Origin: Stutzerimonas stutzeri
GTDB taxonomy: Bacteria; Pseudomonadota; Gammaproteobacteria; Pseudomonadales; Pseudomonadaceae
DNA length: 64,000 bases
Direction of reading: 5' to 3'
Assembly: GCF_024448895.1 (NCBI RefSeq)
Contig: NZ_JAMOIC010000018.1
Coordinates: 1-64,000 of the forward strand
In this document: one piece after another, positions 1-7,406 of the stretch
How positions within the stretch are numbered: the stretch's first letter is position 1
Layout of the letters: each line of letters begins with the position of its first letter
Notes under the pieces: generated by a model
Seen by the model: only the letters and a program-made list of their open reading frames with translations
Told to the model about the DNA's origin: nothing
Databases searched by the model: none
Made by a program: the position numbers and the translations under genes

Positions 1-9
1 AGGGAGAGT

Positions 10-82
10 CCATTACAGCCTTCAAATTGTTCGCTGCGCTCTCTGGCACCGGCTAAAGCCGGCCCCTTAACCAAACGTTAGC
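10..82 (+). other. attC recombination site 1 (imperfect)
   Basis: This is a probable integron attC site at the left edge. It shares with the site at 785-861 the arrangement TTCGCT..CGCTC, then CTGG, then a GGCTAAAGCC palindrome, ending in an ACGTTAGC core. The upstream core (CCATTAC at 10-16) matches RYYYAAC poorly, so the left boundary is uncertain. It would be the 3' end of a cassette lying outside the window. Confidence 0.6.
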
Positions 83-102
83 TATTCTTGCCAGGGTTCG
101 AT

Positions 103-786
103 ATGAACAACATAGAAAAGACATTTATGTTAGAGAATAATATCCCTGGCAAACATAAATTTATTTGCAGAGAGTGCAGTAAGGAAACCACTCATAGTAT
201 AGTTGCGGCTTACAAGGAAAGAGGATCGCAAGACTGTGGTGGTGGCAAGCGTTGACTGGGTTGAAATCAATCAAATTATTCAGTGTCAAGGCTGTGAGGC
301 AGTCTCTTTCAGGGTTGAGTCAACAAATTCTGAAGACTATGAGCATGACTATGAAAGCCATGAGCTACATTACAACGAAACGGTAAAATTTTATCCTGGA
401 CGATCGGCAGGATTGAAAGCTATTGATAGCTACCTACTGCCTTCAAATGTTCAAGAAATTTATCAAGAAACAATCTTCGCGATTGAGCACGAACAAAATA
501 TATTGGCAGGCATTGGTGTTAGAGCTTTGATTGAAACGATATGCAAAGACCTTAATGCCGAAGGCAAAGACCTTTACCATAAAATAAATTCCCTTCAGGA
601 AAAATCCATTGTTACAAAGGAGAGAGTTGAAACCCTGCACTAGCTCAGGGTATTGGTAACGATGCAGCTCATGAAGTAAAGAAGCACGACCATCAACTAC
701 TATCACTTGCCATTCAAATTATTGAGCACATGCTGGATGGCACTTATATAATTCCGCATAAAGTTTCTCTAGCGTTCAAGCAATAG
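103..786 (+). pseudogene. DUF4145-like cassette gene broken by two frameshifts
   Basis: Three consecutive reading segments together look like one DUF4145-type protein. Segment one (ATG at 103) encodes MNNIEKTF..KFICRECSKET with a CxxC pair and stops at TGA 253-255. Segment two, in the next frame from about 236 to 643, carries QIIQCQGCEAVSFR, a second CxxC, and the long helical part with ILAGIGVRALIE. Segment three (640-786) returns to the first frame and encodes GNDAAHEVKKHDH, then a helix ending at TAG 784-786. Frames one and three are identical, so the two shifts, near 236-250 and 636-641, compensate. The family is often found in cassettes and near defence genes, but its function is unclear. 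The stop overlaps the next attC. Sequencing error is an alternative to real decay. Confidence 0.75.
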
Positions 787-861
787 CTAACAAGGCGCTC
801 AAATCGTTTGCTTCGCTCACTGGGACGGGCTAAAGCCCGCCCCGTAGCTTAATCGTTAGGC
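785..861 (+). other. attC recombination site 2 (77 bp)
   Basis: This is a complete attC-like site. It begins with AGCTAAC (785-791, fits RYYYAAC) and ends with GTTAGGC (855-861, fits GTTRRRY). The inner arm carries CGTTTGCTTCGCTCACTGGG followed by a GGGCTAAAGCCC palindrome. The length and the inner sequence match the site type of Pseudomonas chromosomal integrons. It lies immediately after the DUF4145-like gene. Confidence 0.85.
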
Positions 862-884
862 ACTGCGAAAGGATGTTAAAACAT

Positions 885-1112
885 ATGGAAAAACGGAAGT
901 GTGCGAAGTGCGATGGCAGTATGGAACAGGGGTTTATTCCCGACATTGGTCAGGGTGTTCAGTTATCGCACTGGCATGATGGGCCACCCGAGAAATCATT
1001 TTGGCTAGGGCCAATACGTAGTTCTACCTCGCAGATCCCTATTGGCGCGTTCAGGTGCTCTGAATGCGGTTACCTTGAACTTTACGCTTTGAATGACTAT
1101 TCAGCCTCTTAG
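885..1112 (+). CDS. Small zinc-ribbon cassette protein (DUF6487-like)
   Basis: This is a 75-residue protein with two Cys pairs: CAKC near the N-terminus and CSEC near the C-terminus (..FRCSECGYLELYA). This is the layout of a single zinc ribbon, and it resembles the DUF6487 family, whose function is unknown. The ATG at 885 has GAAAGGA at 867-873 at reasonable spacing; an in-frame ATG at 873 would add four residues but sits too close to that purine stretch. The gene fills one cassette, between the attC sites at 785-861 and 1127-1184. No membrane segment is visible. A nucleic-acid or regulatory role is conceivable but nothing in the sequence proves it. Confidence 0.7.
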   Translation: MEKRKCAKCDGSMEQGFIPDIGQGVQLSHWHDGPPEKSFWLGPIRSSTSQIPIGAFRCSECGYLELYALNDYSAS

Positions 1113-1126
1113 GACTATGGCTAACG

Positions 1127-1184
1127 GCCTAACATTGCGTTGCAGTTGGGCGTGCTTCGCACGCCCCTGAACTTTGCGTTCGAC
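1127..1184 (+). other. attC recombination site 3 (58 bp)
   Basis: This is a short attC-like site. It starts with GCCTAAC (1127-1133), ends with GTTCGAC (1178-1184), and has a central GGGCGTGCTTCGCACGCCC hairpin. The size and arms differ from the neighbouring 77-bp sites, so this cassette probably came from a different integron pool. Confidence 0.75.
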
Positions 1185-1199
1185 CTCTAAGGAGGTTTA

Positions 1200-1455
1200 G
1201 TGGGTTATATTCCTAAATATAAAGAGCTGGATGCGCTTACCGATAATGAGCTCATCGCTCGCTACGACGCGGCCGCAGCGAATACAGTTGTCGGAACTAG
1301 TTTTTATCGTGAGGAGATTGCTCGCCGCCAAATGGCGAAAGAAAGTACTCGGATGCTGCAACTAACGAAGACAATGCGCACCCATGCCATGAGTCATACT
1401 TGGGCTTGCAACGGTAAACGCAGCCTTCGTTGCAGTTCAGCTTTGGCAGTCGTGA
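1200..1455 (+). pseudogene. Cassette-type small membrane protein gene, frameshifted
   Basis: The GTG at 1200 has a strong GGAGG at 1191-1195. The first about 60 residues (DALTDNELIARYDAAAANTV..FYREEIARR) resemble a short protein family common in integron cassettes. After TKTMRT the original frame becomes a Cys- and Arg-rich tail without membrane character. In another frame, from 1393 to the TGA at 1453-1455, the sequence reads VILGLATVNAAFVAVQLWQS, a hydrophobic C-terminal segment of the expected kind. A single frameshift between about 1375 and 1393 therefore separates the soluble part from its membrane anchor. If translated as it stands, the protein would be 89 residues, ending at 1469, without the anchor. 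The function of the family is unknown. Confidence 0.65.
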
Positions 1456-1463
1456 GGGTTGCG

Positions 1464-1541
1464 CCCTAACTTGAGGTTTAAGCTCGTTCGCTTCGCTCAC
1501 TTGGGACGGGCTAAAGCCCTTCAGGTACTTTAAAGTTACAT
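1464..1541 (+). other. attC recombination site 4
   Basis: This is an attC-like site of about 78 bp. It begins CCCTAAC (1464-1470), contains CTCGTTCGCTTCGCTCACTT and GGGACGGGCTAAAGCCC as in the site at 785-861, and ends near AAAGTTACA. The right core GTTACAT departs from GTTRRRY, so the site may recombine poorly. Confidence 0.7.
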
Positions 1542-1558
1542 GGCGTTGGAGGTTCTGT

Positions 1559-1999
1559 ATGAATCAAATTGAAATCGAAGAATTCATGCTGGAGGCCATC
1601 GTAGAAGGTAGAAAAGCGCTGCCGAACTGCCTTCCAAATCCCCCGGTTGGCTGCGTGCTAGTCAATGCTGGAAGAGTCATTGCCAGAGGGCACACCAATG
1701 AACCCGGTGGTAAGCATGCACAGGCTATGGCCCTGAGCCAAGTAAAGGGCAGCTTTGCTGAGGTCTCAGCATTTGTCACATTGGAACCCTGCTCATTTCA
1801 CGGGCGCACACCATCCTGTGCAAAAGCGCTCATGTCAGCGTGAATCTCCGCCATATATGTAGCTCTCATTGATCCCCACCCCAGAAACAACGGAGAGGGG
1901 ATCAGGCTTTTGCAAAACTCAGGAATCACAGTCACGTTGGGTGTTTCAGCTGAGTTGGCGATTGCTGACCTTGGCCCATATCTGTACAGGGGCCTATAG
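1559..1999 (+). pseudogene. RibD-type deaminase cassette gene with internal TGA
   Basis: This reading frame encodes a cytidine/deoxycytidylate deaminase-like domain of the RibD N-terminal type. PNPPVGCVLV leads to a GKHAQAMAL segment at the position of the usual zinc-binding HAE motif, and TLEPCSFHGRTPSC supplies the PCxxxGxTPxC zinc site. Codon 95 is TGA (1841-1843). Past it, the same frame continues with ISAIYVALIDPHPRNNGEGIRLL, typical of the family, to TAG at 1997-1999. One G-to-T change from GGA (Gly) would explain the stop. The HAE motif reads HAQ, so the catalytic Glu also appears lost, which supports decay. Intact, it would be 146 residues, without the RibD reductase domain. A second ATG is absent just after the stop. 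Confidence 0.8.
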
Positions 2000-2054
2000 A
2001 AGTTCGCAGCGCCAGTTGGCACGGGCTAGCACGCCCCTCAGCCGAACGCTAGGC
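1992..2054 (+). other. attC recombination site 5 (degenerate)
   Basis: This is an attC-like site. Its left core GCCTATA (1992-1998) overlaps the stop of the deaminase gene and its right core is GCTAGGC (2048-2054). The middle contains GGGCTAGCACGCCC. Both cores deviate from consensus by one or two bases. Confidence 0.6.
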
Positions 2055-2078
2055 CATGAGACCAGGAGACCGCCATTC

Positions 2079-2339
2079 ATGCAGAAGGAACAAGCAGATT
2101 TCATTGCTCAGGCCATTTTGGAGCCTGGGCTTAGTGCTCAAGATGATATTCGTCGCAAGCGCGCTGTTAGAGCTGCGAAAGTTGCGCGCAACCGCAGGAT
2201 AGCTAGGGTCGCACTTGCCGGCTCCTGCATCGGAGCTGCGATCGCCTACTTCAGCAGCACTCACGTCTTTGGCGGAATCATAGGCGGTGGCTTGGCTGGT
2301 TGGGTGCTCGGCTGGCTGATCATTCGCCGGGCGGCTTAG
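2079..2339 (+). CDS. Small glycine-rich membrane protein (cassette)
   Basis: This is an 86-residue protein. The first about 48 residues are soluble and basic (KRAVRAAKVARNRR). They are followed by two hydrophobic segments separated by a short Ser/His-containing turn: VALAGSCIGAAIAYF and a Gly-rich helix GGIIGGGLAGWVLGWLII. The ATG at 2079 is preceded by AGGAG at 2064-2068. It follows the attC at 1992-2054, so it lies in the cassette region, but no clear attC follows it (2340-2401 shows none). A function is not recognised. The glycine-zipper-like second helix suggests oligomerisation in the inner membrane, as inference only. Confidence 0.65.
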   Translation: MQKEQADFIAQAILEPGLSAQDDIRRKRAVRAAKVARNRRIARVALAGSCIGAAIAYFSSTHVFGGIIGGGLAGWVLGWLIIRRAA

Positions 2340-2401
2340 CCCGATAAATCAGACATCTTTTCCGCGCGCCTATCAAACCCCGCCCAAATCATGAGGACAC
2401 C

Positions 2402-2890
2402 ATGATCGAAAAGAGCTTTGAGCCATCTGTAAAATTGTTTTTCAAGGCCCATCGGGCAGTTGTCAATAGGACTTGGCCCGTAAAGATCATGGTGATGATG
2501 TCTTTAGTGCTTCCTCTCATCGCTATCGCCATAACGGCGCTTACCAATACCAGACTTTCCCCTGCGATATGGGGCGGTGCCTCAGGGCTTTTCATTTATA
2601 CTTTTATAGTGCTCCCGTTATTTCAGTTTATAAGCATAAAGCGCAGTATCGCTAGCAACCCATCTGCTAATCAACTTCAAAAATACGAGCTAACAGAGCG
2701 CGGCATTCGAAATTTTGGAGACGGGGTCGATGTTAGTATTGACTGGGGTAAAGTGGTTCGTGTTGAAATGACCAGTGCATTTTTGTTGTTTTACGTATCC
2801 AGTAGTGCTGCTTATTTTATCCCTGGGGAGCTAATGGCCCCCGCGGAGCTAGATCTAATTTCCCAATGGCACAAAGATTATTGCAGTTAG
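2402..2890 (+). CDS. YcxB-like membrane protein (cassette)
   Basis: This is a 162-residue protein with two hydrophobic helices in its first half (about residues 27-47 and 55-75) and a soluble C-terminal half. The tail, YELTERGIRNFGDGVDVSI followed by DWGKVVRVEMTSAFLLFYVSS and AAYFIPGEL, fits the YcxB-like C-terminal domain: a beta-rich domain with a conserved W in the middle and an IP near the end. Such proteins are frequent cassette passengers of unknown function. The ATG at 2402 has an AGGAC purine stretch just upstream. No attC is recognisable in 2891-2995. Its genes on both sides point the same way. It could be an envelope-associated sensor or stress protein, but that is not shown. Confidence 0.65.
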   Translation: MIEKSFEPSVKLFFKAHRAVVNRTWPVKIMVMMSLVLPLIAIAITALTNTRLSPAIWGGASGLFIYTFIVLPLFQFISIKRSIASNPSANQLQKYELTERGIRNFGDGVDVSIDWGKVVRVEMTSAFLLFYVSSSAAYFIPGELMAPAELDLISQWHKDYCS

Positions 2891-2995
2891 TATGGTGCCT
2901 GGTTTGTCAGGCGTTGTGATATCAATCTGTGCTTTAAATGCCCTGAGCTAGAAGTGCATTAAAGTAACTATTTTGTCAATCCAAAGTGTGAATTA

Positions 2996-3433
2996 ATGAG
3001 CCATATAAGAGCCAAGTCTGTCTGCGTATTTCGTCATCAAGGTAAAGTCCTTCTCGCGGAGTGCTTTGATCCAGCCAAGGATGAAAAGTATTTATCACCT
3101 GTCGGTGGTGGTGTGGACTTTGGGGAGAAATCGGCAGATGCTGCTAAGAGAGAAGTCAAGGAAGAACTAGGTGCTGACATCCATCAGTTGAAATTGCTTG
3201 GCGTTATCGAAAACCTGTTCACTTACAACGGTAGGGAAGGCCATGAGATTGTATTCGTATACGAGGCGGATTTTATAGATGATGGTTTCTACGCAAAAGC
3301 GTCTGTATCGGGTGTTGAAAGCGATGGTCATGTGTTTGTAGCACGCTGGTATGATTTGGAGACTATCGATAATGGCAAGGTCAATGTTTATCCAGTCGGT
3401 TTAGTTCCTATGCTTAATGGCATCTCATCATAA
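2996..3433 (+). CDS. NUDIX hydrolase (cassette)
   Basis: This is a 145-residue single-domain NUDIX protein. The NUDIX box is visible as GGGVDFGEKSADAAKREVKE followed by ELGAD, matching Gx5Ex7REUxEExGU with all metal-binding Glu residues present. These enzymes hydrolyse nucleoside diphosphates linked to another group; the substrate cannot be predicted from the sequence. The ATG at 2996 has only a weak purine-rich stretch upstream. NUDIX genes are common integron passengers, and the gene has the same orientation and lower GC as its neighbours. No clear attC follows, only the possible remnant at 3437-3466. Confidence 0.85.
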   Translation: MSHIRAKSVCVFRHQGKVLLAECFDPAKDEKYLSPVGGGVDFGEKSADAAKREVKEELGADIHQLKLLGVIENLFTYNGREGHEIVFVYEADFIDDGFYAKASVSGVESDGHVFVARWYDLETIDNGKVNVYPVGLVPMLNGISS

Positions 3434-3436
3434 AAT

Positions 3437-3466
3437 CCTAGACGCTCGCTTCGCTTGTTAGTGGCG
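3437..3466 (+). other. Possible attC remnant
   Basis: The stretch between the NUDIX and nucleotidyltransferase genes contains CCTAGACGCTCGCTTCGCTT followed by GTTAGTGGC. It has a CGCTTCGC element like the inner arms of the intact attC sites and a GTTAG right-core-like end. It is far too short to be a whole site and may be a deletion product. Weak evidence. Confidence 0.3.
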
Positions 3467-3500
3467 GATTTTGATCGTGCGTCAACCCAATGTAGGCATT

Positions 3501-4052
3501 ATGGTTTCGAACTTCTTGAGTGATGTTTCGCTAAACCCAGCCAACGCAGCCATTCTTTCGCGTTGGGATCAGATTGATTTACCAAACGCTTGGCTTGTCG
3601 CCGGCTGCTTGTTTCAGACGGTTTGGAATCTCCAGTTAGGCCGCTCACCTAGCGCCGGTATCAAGGACTACGACATCTTTTACTTTGATGACGATGACTT
3701 GAGCTCGCGAAGCGAGCAATTGGCGCAAGCGAAGGTCGATGCCGTACTGGCTGATCTCGGAATTGATGTCGAGGTCGTAAATCAGGCCCGCGTTCATCTT
3801 TGGTATCCACAGCACTTTGGACGACCCTACCCAGCGCTTGCTTCTTCTGAAGAGGGAATCAAGCGCTTTTTGGTTCTGGAAACATGCGTCGGCGTTCGGC
3901 CGGATGAGTGCTATGCGCCGTTCGGCCTGCATGGCGTATACGCGGGTCAGCTCTCGCCAAACCCGCTGACGCCTTACGCTGAGCTCTTTTCTGAGAAAGG
4001 GGCGAGCTACCGGTCGCGCTGGCCGCATCTCAGCCAAGGCAGCGGCGCCTGA
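3501..4052 (+). CDS. Nucleotidyltransferase-like protein (NTP_transf_6 family)
   Basis: This is a 183-residue protein that matches the family described as nucleotidyltransferase-like, COG3575/PF06042. The hallmark blocks are present: AWLVAGCLFQTVWN near residue 30, GIKDYDIFYFDDDD with the acidic pair, and VEVVNQARVHLWY further on. ATG at 3501 is chosen; an in-frame TTG at 3471 would add ten residues. Substrate and role are unknown. It is the last right-pointing gene before two left-pointing chromosomal genes, so it may be the last cassette or the first gene of the chromosomal flank. 4053-4156 holds nothing recognisable. Confidence 0.8.
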   Translation: MVSNFLSDVSLNPANAAILSRWDQIDLPNAWLVAGCLFQTVWNLQLGRSPSAGIKDYDIFYFDDDDLSSRSEQLAQAKVDAVLADLGIDVEVVNQARVHLWYPQHFGRPYPALASSEEGIKRFLVLETCVGVRPDECYAPFGLHGVYAGQLSPNPLTPYAELFSEKGASYRSRWPHLSQGSGA

Positions 4053-4156
4053 CACTGCCATCGTCCATGTCGAACGTAAACCCGATAGCGTTGCCCGGCC
4101 GATCTGCAGAGTCTTTTGTTCATCAGCTACCGGATCATCTAATAGCTGCAGGACCT

Positions 4157-4945
4157 TCAAGCATCAAGTTGTTGTAGGAACTGCTCAATTGTCTCGACGA
4201 CAACCTCCGGCCGCTCCCGGTGAGGCACGTGTTTGCAGTTATCGAGCAGCAGTGTTTGCACCATACCGCGTCCCAGTCTGGCGACCCGTTTCGGGTGGGC
4301 GACCGATCCGTATTCGTCATCCGTGCCGTGTATCGCCAGTAACGGGCAGGCGAAGCCGGGGGCGCTGTCTTCGATCCTCCATTGCGCGTAGCTCTCTGAG
4401 AGCCAGGTGTCGATCCAGGCCCAGAGAATCCATTCGGCCTTGTCGCCGTGATATTTGCGTAGCCGTTCCAGCTGACCGGGGTCGGCGAATGCGGCTTGGG
4501 TCTGACGAATGCCTTGAATGGTGCGGTCTTCGACGAAGGCGAGGGCGGCGAGGGTGATCAGTGCGCGGCAGTTGCTAGCGTGATGCGCGGCGAGACTGGC
4601 AGCCATGATGCCGCCGACGCTGTGGCCGAGCGCAATGAAGTGTTCGACGTCGAGAGCGTCCCGTACGGGCGGAAAGTAGTGCAGGGCTTCGTCACGAATG
4701 AAGCTGTTTGACCAACCGCCAGGATGCGGCGCGGATCGACCGAAGCCGAGGCGGTCATAGGCAATTACATCGCGTCCGGTGGCCACCGCAAGCCGCTCTG
4801 GGAAGTCACGCCAGAGTTCGACGCAACCGAGCGAATCATGCATGAGGATGATGGGTGTCTTCGGCGCGCGGGCAAGGCGCCAGCGACGCGAGAATACGTC
4901 GCCGTGTACGGTTGGTAGATAGCGGTCTTCAGTGGTGACGATCAT
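4157..4945 (-). CDS. Alpha/beta-fold hydrolase
   Basis: This is a 262-residue alpha/beta hydrolase. It shows MHDSLGCVELWRDFPERLA around the oxyanion loop, GHSVGG as the nucleophile elbow, an Asp in HGTDDEYG and a His in NCKHVPHRERPE, giving a full Ser-Asp-His triad. ATG at 4945 is chosen because GGACC/AAGGA lies about 8 bases upstream; an upstream in-frame extension to 5092 is low-complexity and lacks a family match. It lies 201 bp downstream of the acyl-CoA synthetase on the same strand, so the two may be cotranscribed. The substrate is unknown; an ester or acyl hydrolase acting in fatty acid or aromatic metabolism would fit. Confidence 0.8.
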   Translation of the reverse strand: MIVTTEDRYLPTVHGDVFSRRWRLARAPKTPIILMHDSLGCVELWRDFPERLAVATGRDVIAYDRLGFGRSAPHPGGWSNSFIRDEALHYFPPVRDALDVEHFIALGHSVGGIMAASLAAHHASNCRALITLAALAFVEDRTIQGIRQTQAAFADPGQLERLRKYHGDKAEWILWAWIDTWLSESYAQWRIEDSAPGFACPLLAIHGTDDEYGSVAHPKRVARLGRGMVQTLLLDNCKHVPHRERPEVVVETIEQFLQQLDA

Positions 4946-5146
4946 GGTGGTCCTTGAGCCGCCGGGGTGCGTCGGTTTCGTTCCAGTTCTCTGTTCCGTC
5001 GCTAGGAATGGATGCGGAGCGGTTGGAGCCAGAGCAGTGCGGCAGCCCTGCGACGCGGGCTGCTTGCGATGGCTAGCCGGGCAAACAGGCAAGTGTCTGG
5101 CTGGCTGACGAGGCCCATCACGGTTGGGCCCCGGGCGCGCGTGCCG

Positions 5147-6781
5147 TCAGCTCGCGGCTGCGGTTGACTGCTGCTGTGCGTTCTTCTCCTGGTCGCGCAG
5201 TAGGAATCGCTGGATCTTGCCACTCGGCGTTTTGGGAAGCTCGCTGACGAATTCGATTTCCCGCGGGTAGGCATGCGCCGAGAGACGCTGGCGTACATGC
5301 AGTTGCAGCTGCTCGGCAAGGCTCGCGTCGCCCTGATGGCTGGCATGCAGCACGACGAATGCTTTCACCAGTTCGGTGCGCTCGGGGTCGGGTTTGCCGA
5401 TGACGGCTGCTTCAATGACGGCCGGGTGTTCGACCAGCGCGCTCTCCACGTCGAAGGGGCCGACGCGGTAGCCGGATGTAGTGATCACGTCATCGGAGCG
5501 CCCGACAAAGCTGATGCTGCCGTCGTCATTGAGTTCGACGGTGTCGCCGCTCAGGTAATAGTGACTGACGAAGGCCTTGGTTCGGGTGCCGGCGTATCCG
5601 TTGAACCAGAGCAACGGTGACTGGTTACGATCGAGCGCGAGCATTCCTGGCTCGCCGGGCCCAAGCTCGCGCTGCTGGTCATCGAGCACCACGACCCGAT
5701 GACCCGGCATGGCGTAACCGGCCGTGCCGATATTGACCGCATGGCTCAGCGCGTGATGATTGCAAAGCACCATGCCAAGCTCGGTCTGGCCGTAGTGGTC
5801 GTGAATCTTGCAGTCGAGGCCTGAGGCGAACCAGCGGATGACCTCTGGAGTAAGCGGCTCACCGGCGCTGCTCACTGCGCGCAGGTGTCCCTTGATTTTG
5901 CTCTCCACCTCGTCGCGCGCGGCCAGCAACAGGCGGAATGCCGTGGGCGATCCGGCCATGTTGGTGATGTTGTATTCGCTGACGATGCGGCAGGTGCTGT
6001 CCACCGTGAATCCACCCTCGTAGAACAGCGTGCTGTGGCCCATGGCGAGCGGGCCGGTGACGGCGTAGTACAAGCCGTATGCCCAACCAGGATCTGCGAT
6101 GTTCCAGAAGTTGTCCTCGGGCTTCAGGTCCACCGCGTCCCGCATATAGGTAACGAAGGCGACGATGGCCTTGAGGGGTACATGCAGCTGTTTGGCGGGG
6201 CCTGTGGTGCCAGATGTGAACATGGCAAGAAAAGGTGCCTCGCCGTCCAGCAGGACAGGGGTGAAGTCGGGCGACTTGCGGTTCACCTGCGTCCAGAAAT
6301 CATCGGCGCCATCACCTACCACCAGCCTGCGCGGAGCGGCTTCGATGGTGTCGAGCTTTTCGCTGTTGGCGCTGTCGGTGACGACTAATCTCGCGCCGGA
6401 TTCCTTGATCCGGTGCTCGACCGCCTTGGGCCCGAAGGCCGTGAACAGCGGCTGATAGATCGCGCCGACCCGCCAGGTGCCGAGGATGGTGATCAGCAAT
6501 TCCGGTGTGCGCGGCAGCAGTCCGGCAACCGTGTCGCCGGGCTTGATGCCATGGTTATCGAGAAGGTTGGCGAAGCGCGAGGCGGCTTCCTTGAGTTGTG
6601 CGAAAGTCCAGGTTGCCCGCTGGCCATCGCGGCCTTCCCAGATGAGCGCCACCTTGTCCGTATGGGCGTAACGATCGCAGCATTCGACACAGGCATTCAT
6701 GGCGGATAGATCGCCGGAGAGAATGGCAGAGACGGTCTGGTCGTAATCGAACTCACTGGCCGCAGTGGCGTAGTCGCGCAT
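5147..6781 (-). CDS. Acyl-CoA synthetase (AMP-forming)
   Basis: This is a 544-residue ANL-superfamily enzyme that activates a carboxylic acid with ATP and CoA. The P-loop-like TSGTTGPAKQ lies near residue 190, GWAYGLYY and the HYGQTE motif follow, GRSDDVITTSGYRVGP marks the hinge, and TPSGKIQR carries the catalytic Lys. The domain order and length fit the medium-chain acyl-CoA synthetase/acetyl-CoA synthetase-like branch rather than long-chain FadD. ATG at 6781 starts MRDYATAASEF. The downstream hydrolase gene may be in the same transcript. The acyl substrate cannot be told from sequence; short or medium-chain fatty acids or an aromatic acid are possible. Confidence 0.85.
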   Translation of the reverse strand: MRDYATAASEFDYDQTVSAILSGDLSAMNACVECCDRYAHTDKVALIWEGRDGQRATWTFAQLKEAASRFANLLDNHGIKPGDTVAGLLPRTPELLITILGTWRVGAIYQPLFTAFGPKAVEHRIKESGARLVVTDSANSEKLDTIEAAPRRLVVGDGADDFWTQVNRKSPDFTPVLLDGEAPFLAMFTSGTTGPAKQLHVPLKAIVAFVTYMRDAVDLKPEDNFWNIADPGWAYGLYYAVTGPLAMGHSTLFYEGGFTVDSTCRIVSEYNITNMAGSPTAFRLLLAARDEVESKIKGHLRAVSSAGEPLTPEVIRWFASGLDCKIHDHYGQTELGMVLCNHHALSHAVNIGTAGYAMPGHRVVVLDDQQRELGPGEPGMLALDRNQSPLLWFNGYAGTRTKAFVSHYYLSGDTVELNDDGSISFVGRSDDVITTSGYRVGPFDVESALVEHPAVIEAAVIGKPDPERTELVKAFVVLHASHQGDASLAEQLQLHVRQRLSAHAYPREIEFVSELPKTPSGKIQRFLLRDQEKNAQQQSTAAAS

Positions 6782-7092
6782 GGCTGGCTCCTGGCTTTCT
6801 TGTTATTGGGTTGCTTCGGATATTGGCGTCGGCGGCACACTGCAACAATGGCTAAAGCCACCAATCGCGGTGAGCGGTTTGGACAAATTCAGCGTAGATG
6901 ATGAGGCACGTCGGCGAGAGACGATCAGCGCCCGGATGTGTGGAGACGAATGGCGGAACAAAGGGGAGGTGCGCTATCGCCGCACACTTCTGCCGAGCTT
7001 GGATTGGCGCTCTTGCGACATGCGGACAGCACTAATTCAGAGGAGCTGCCTCGAAGCTAAAGGGCCATTTCCGGCCCCATCGGAGGTGATCC
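6782..7092. other. Intergenic region without recognisable gene
   Basis: This is a 311-bp divergent region between the acyl-CoA synthetase (left) and a small disordered protein (right). A run of open frame across it lacks a ribosome site and family resemblance and is treated as chance. It should hold both promoters. GGAGG at 7083-7087 is the ribosome site of the right-hand gene. Confidence 0.5.
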
Positions 7093-7296
7093 ATGAGTAT
7101 CGATCCGCTCGACAGACCCCACGACCAACAGCCAGTGCCCGGGCAAGACCAGAACCCCAGCCACTCGCCTGAGCCTGACTTCATAACTGATAACCCGGAC
7201 GTTCAGCCGGGCGCTGGCACCGGCACCGAGCCATCCGAAAAGCCTGGCAATCAAATCGACCCGAACGAGCCGGGTCTGGGTAATCCACTGCCTTGA
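7093..7296 (+). CDS. Small disordered Pro/Gly/Asp-rich protein
   Basis: This is a 67-residue protein without hydrophobic segments or cysteines. It is built from Pro, Asp, Asn, Gln and Gly and is almost certainly unstructured (QQPVPGQDQNPSHSPEPD, then QPGAGTGTEPSEKPGN). Short proteins of this composition are found in many Pseudomonas genomes; no function is known to me. The ATG at 7093 is preceded by GGAGGTGATCC, an excellent ribosome site, which is the strongest support that it is a real gene. It has its own terminator at 7355-7378. Confidence 0.7.
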   Translation: MSIDPLDRPHDQQPVPGQDQNPSHSPEPDFITDNPDVQPGAGTGTEPSEKPGNQIDPNEPGLGNPLP

Positions 7297-7354
7297 AGCT
7301 CGGAGGCAAATGAGCCCGGCGCGGTGCTGGGCTCTAATTTCAATCGTTATAAAG

Positions 7355-7378
7355 AAGGGATGCCGAACGTCCCTTTTT
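7355..7378. terminator. Bidirectional terminator
   Basis: AAGGGA (7355-7360) pairs with TCCCTT (7370-7375) around a 9-base loop, followed by a T-run. It separates the convergent small gene (7093-7296) and azlD (ends 7407). A second stem at 7313-7335 (GAGCCC/GGGCTC) lies just upstream. Confidence 0.7.
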
Positions 7379-7406
7379 AGAACAGCAGTGACGCGTCGAA
7401 TCGAAG

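Noticed and set aside
1841-1843. Selenocysteine reading of the TGA in the deaminase cassette
   Set aside because: No stem-loop typical of a bacterial SECIS seen directly after it, and the family has Gly here; a plain nonsense change is simpler.
6780-7172. Open frame of 130 codons between the acyl-CoA synthetase and the small disordered protein
   Set aside because: No ribosome site, Arg- and Cys-rich composition unlike real proteins, and it overlaps a gene with an excellent ribosome site.
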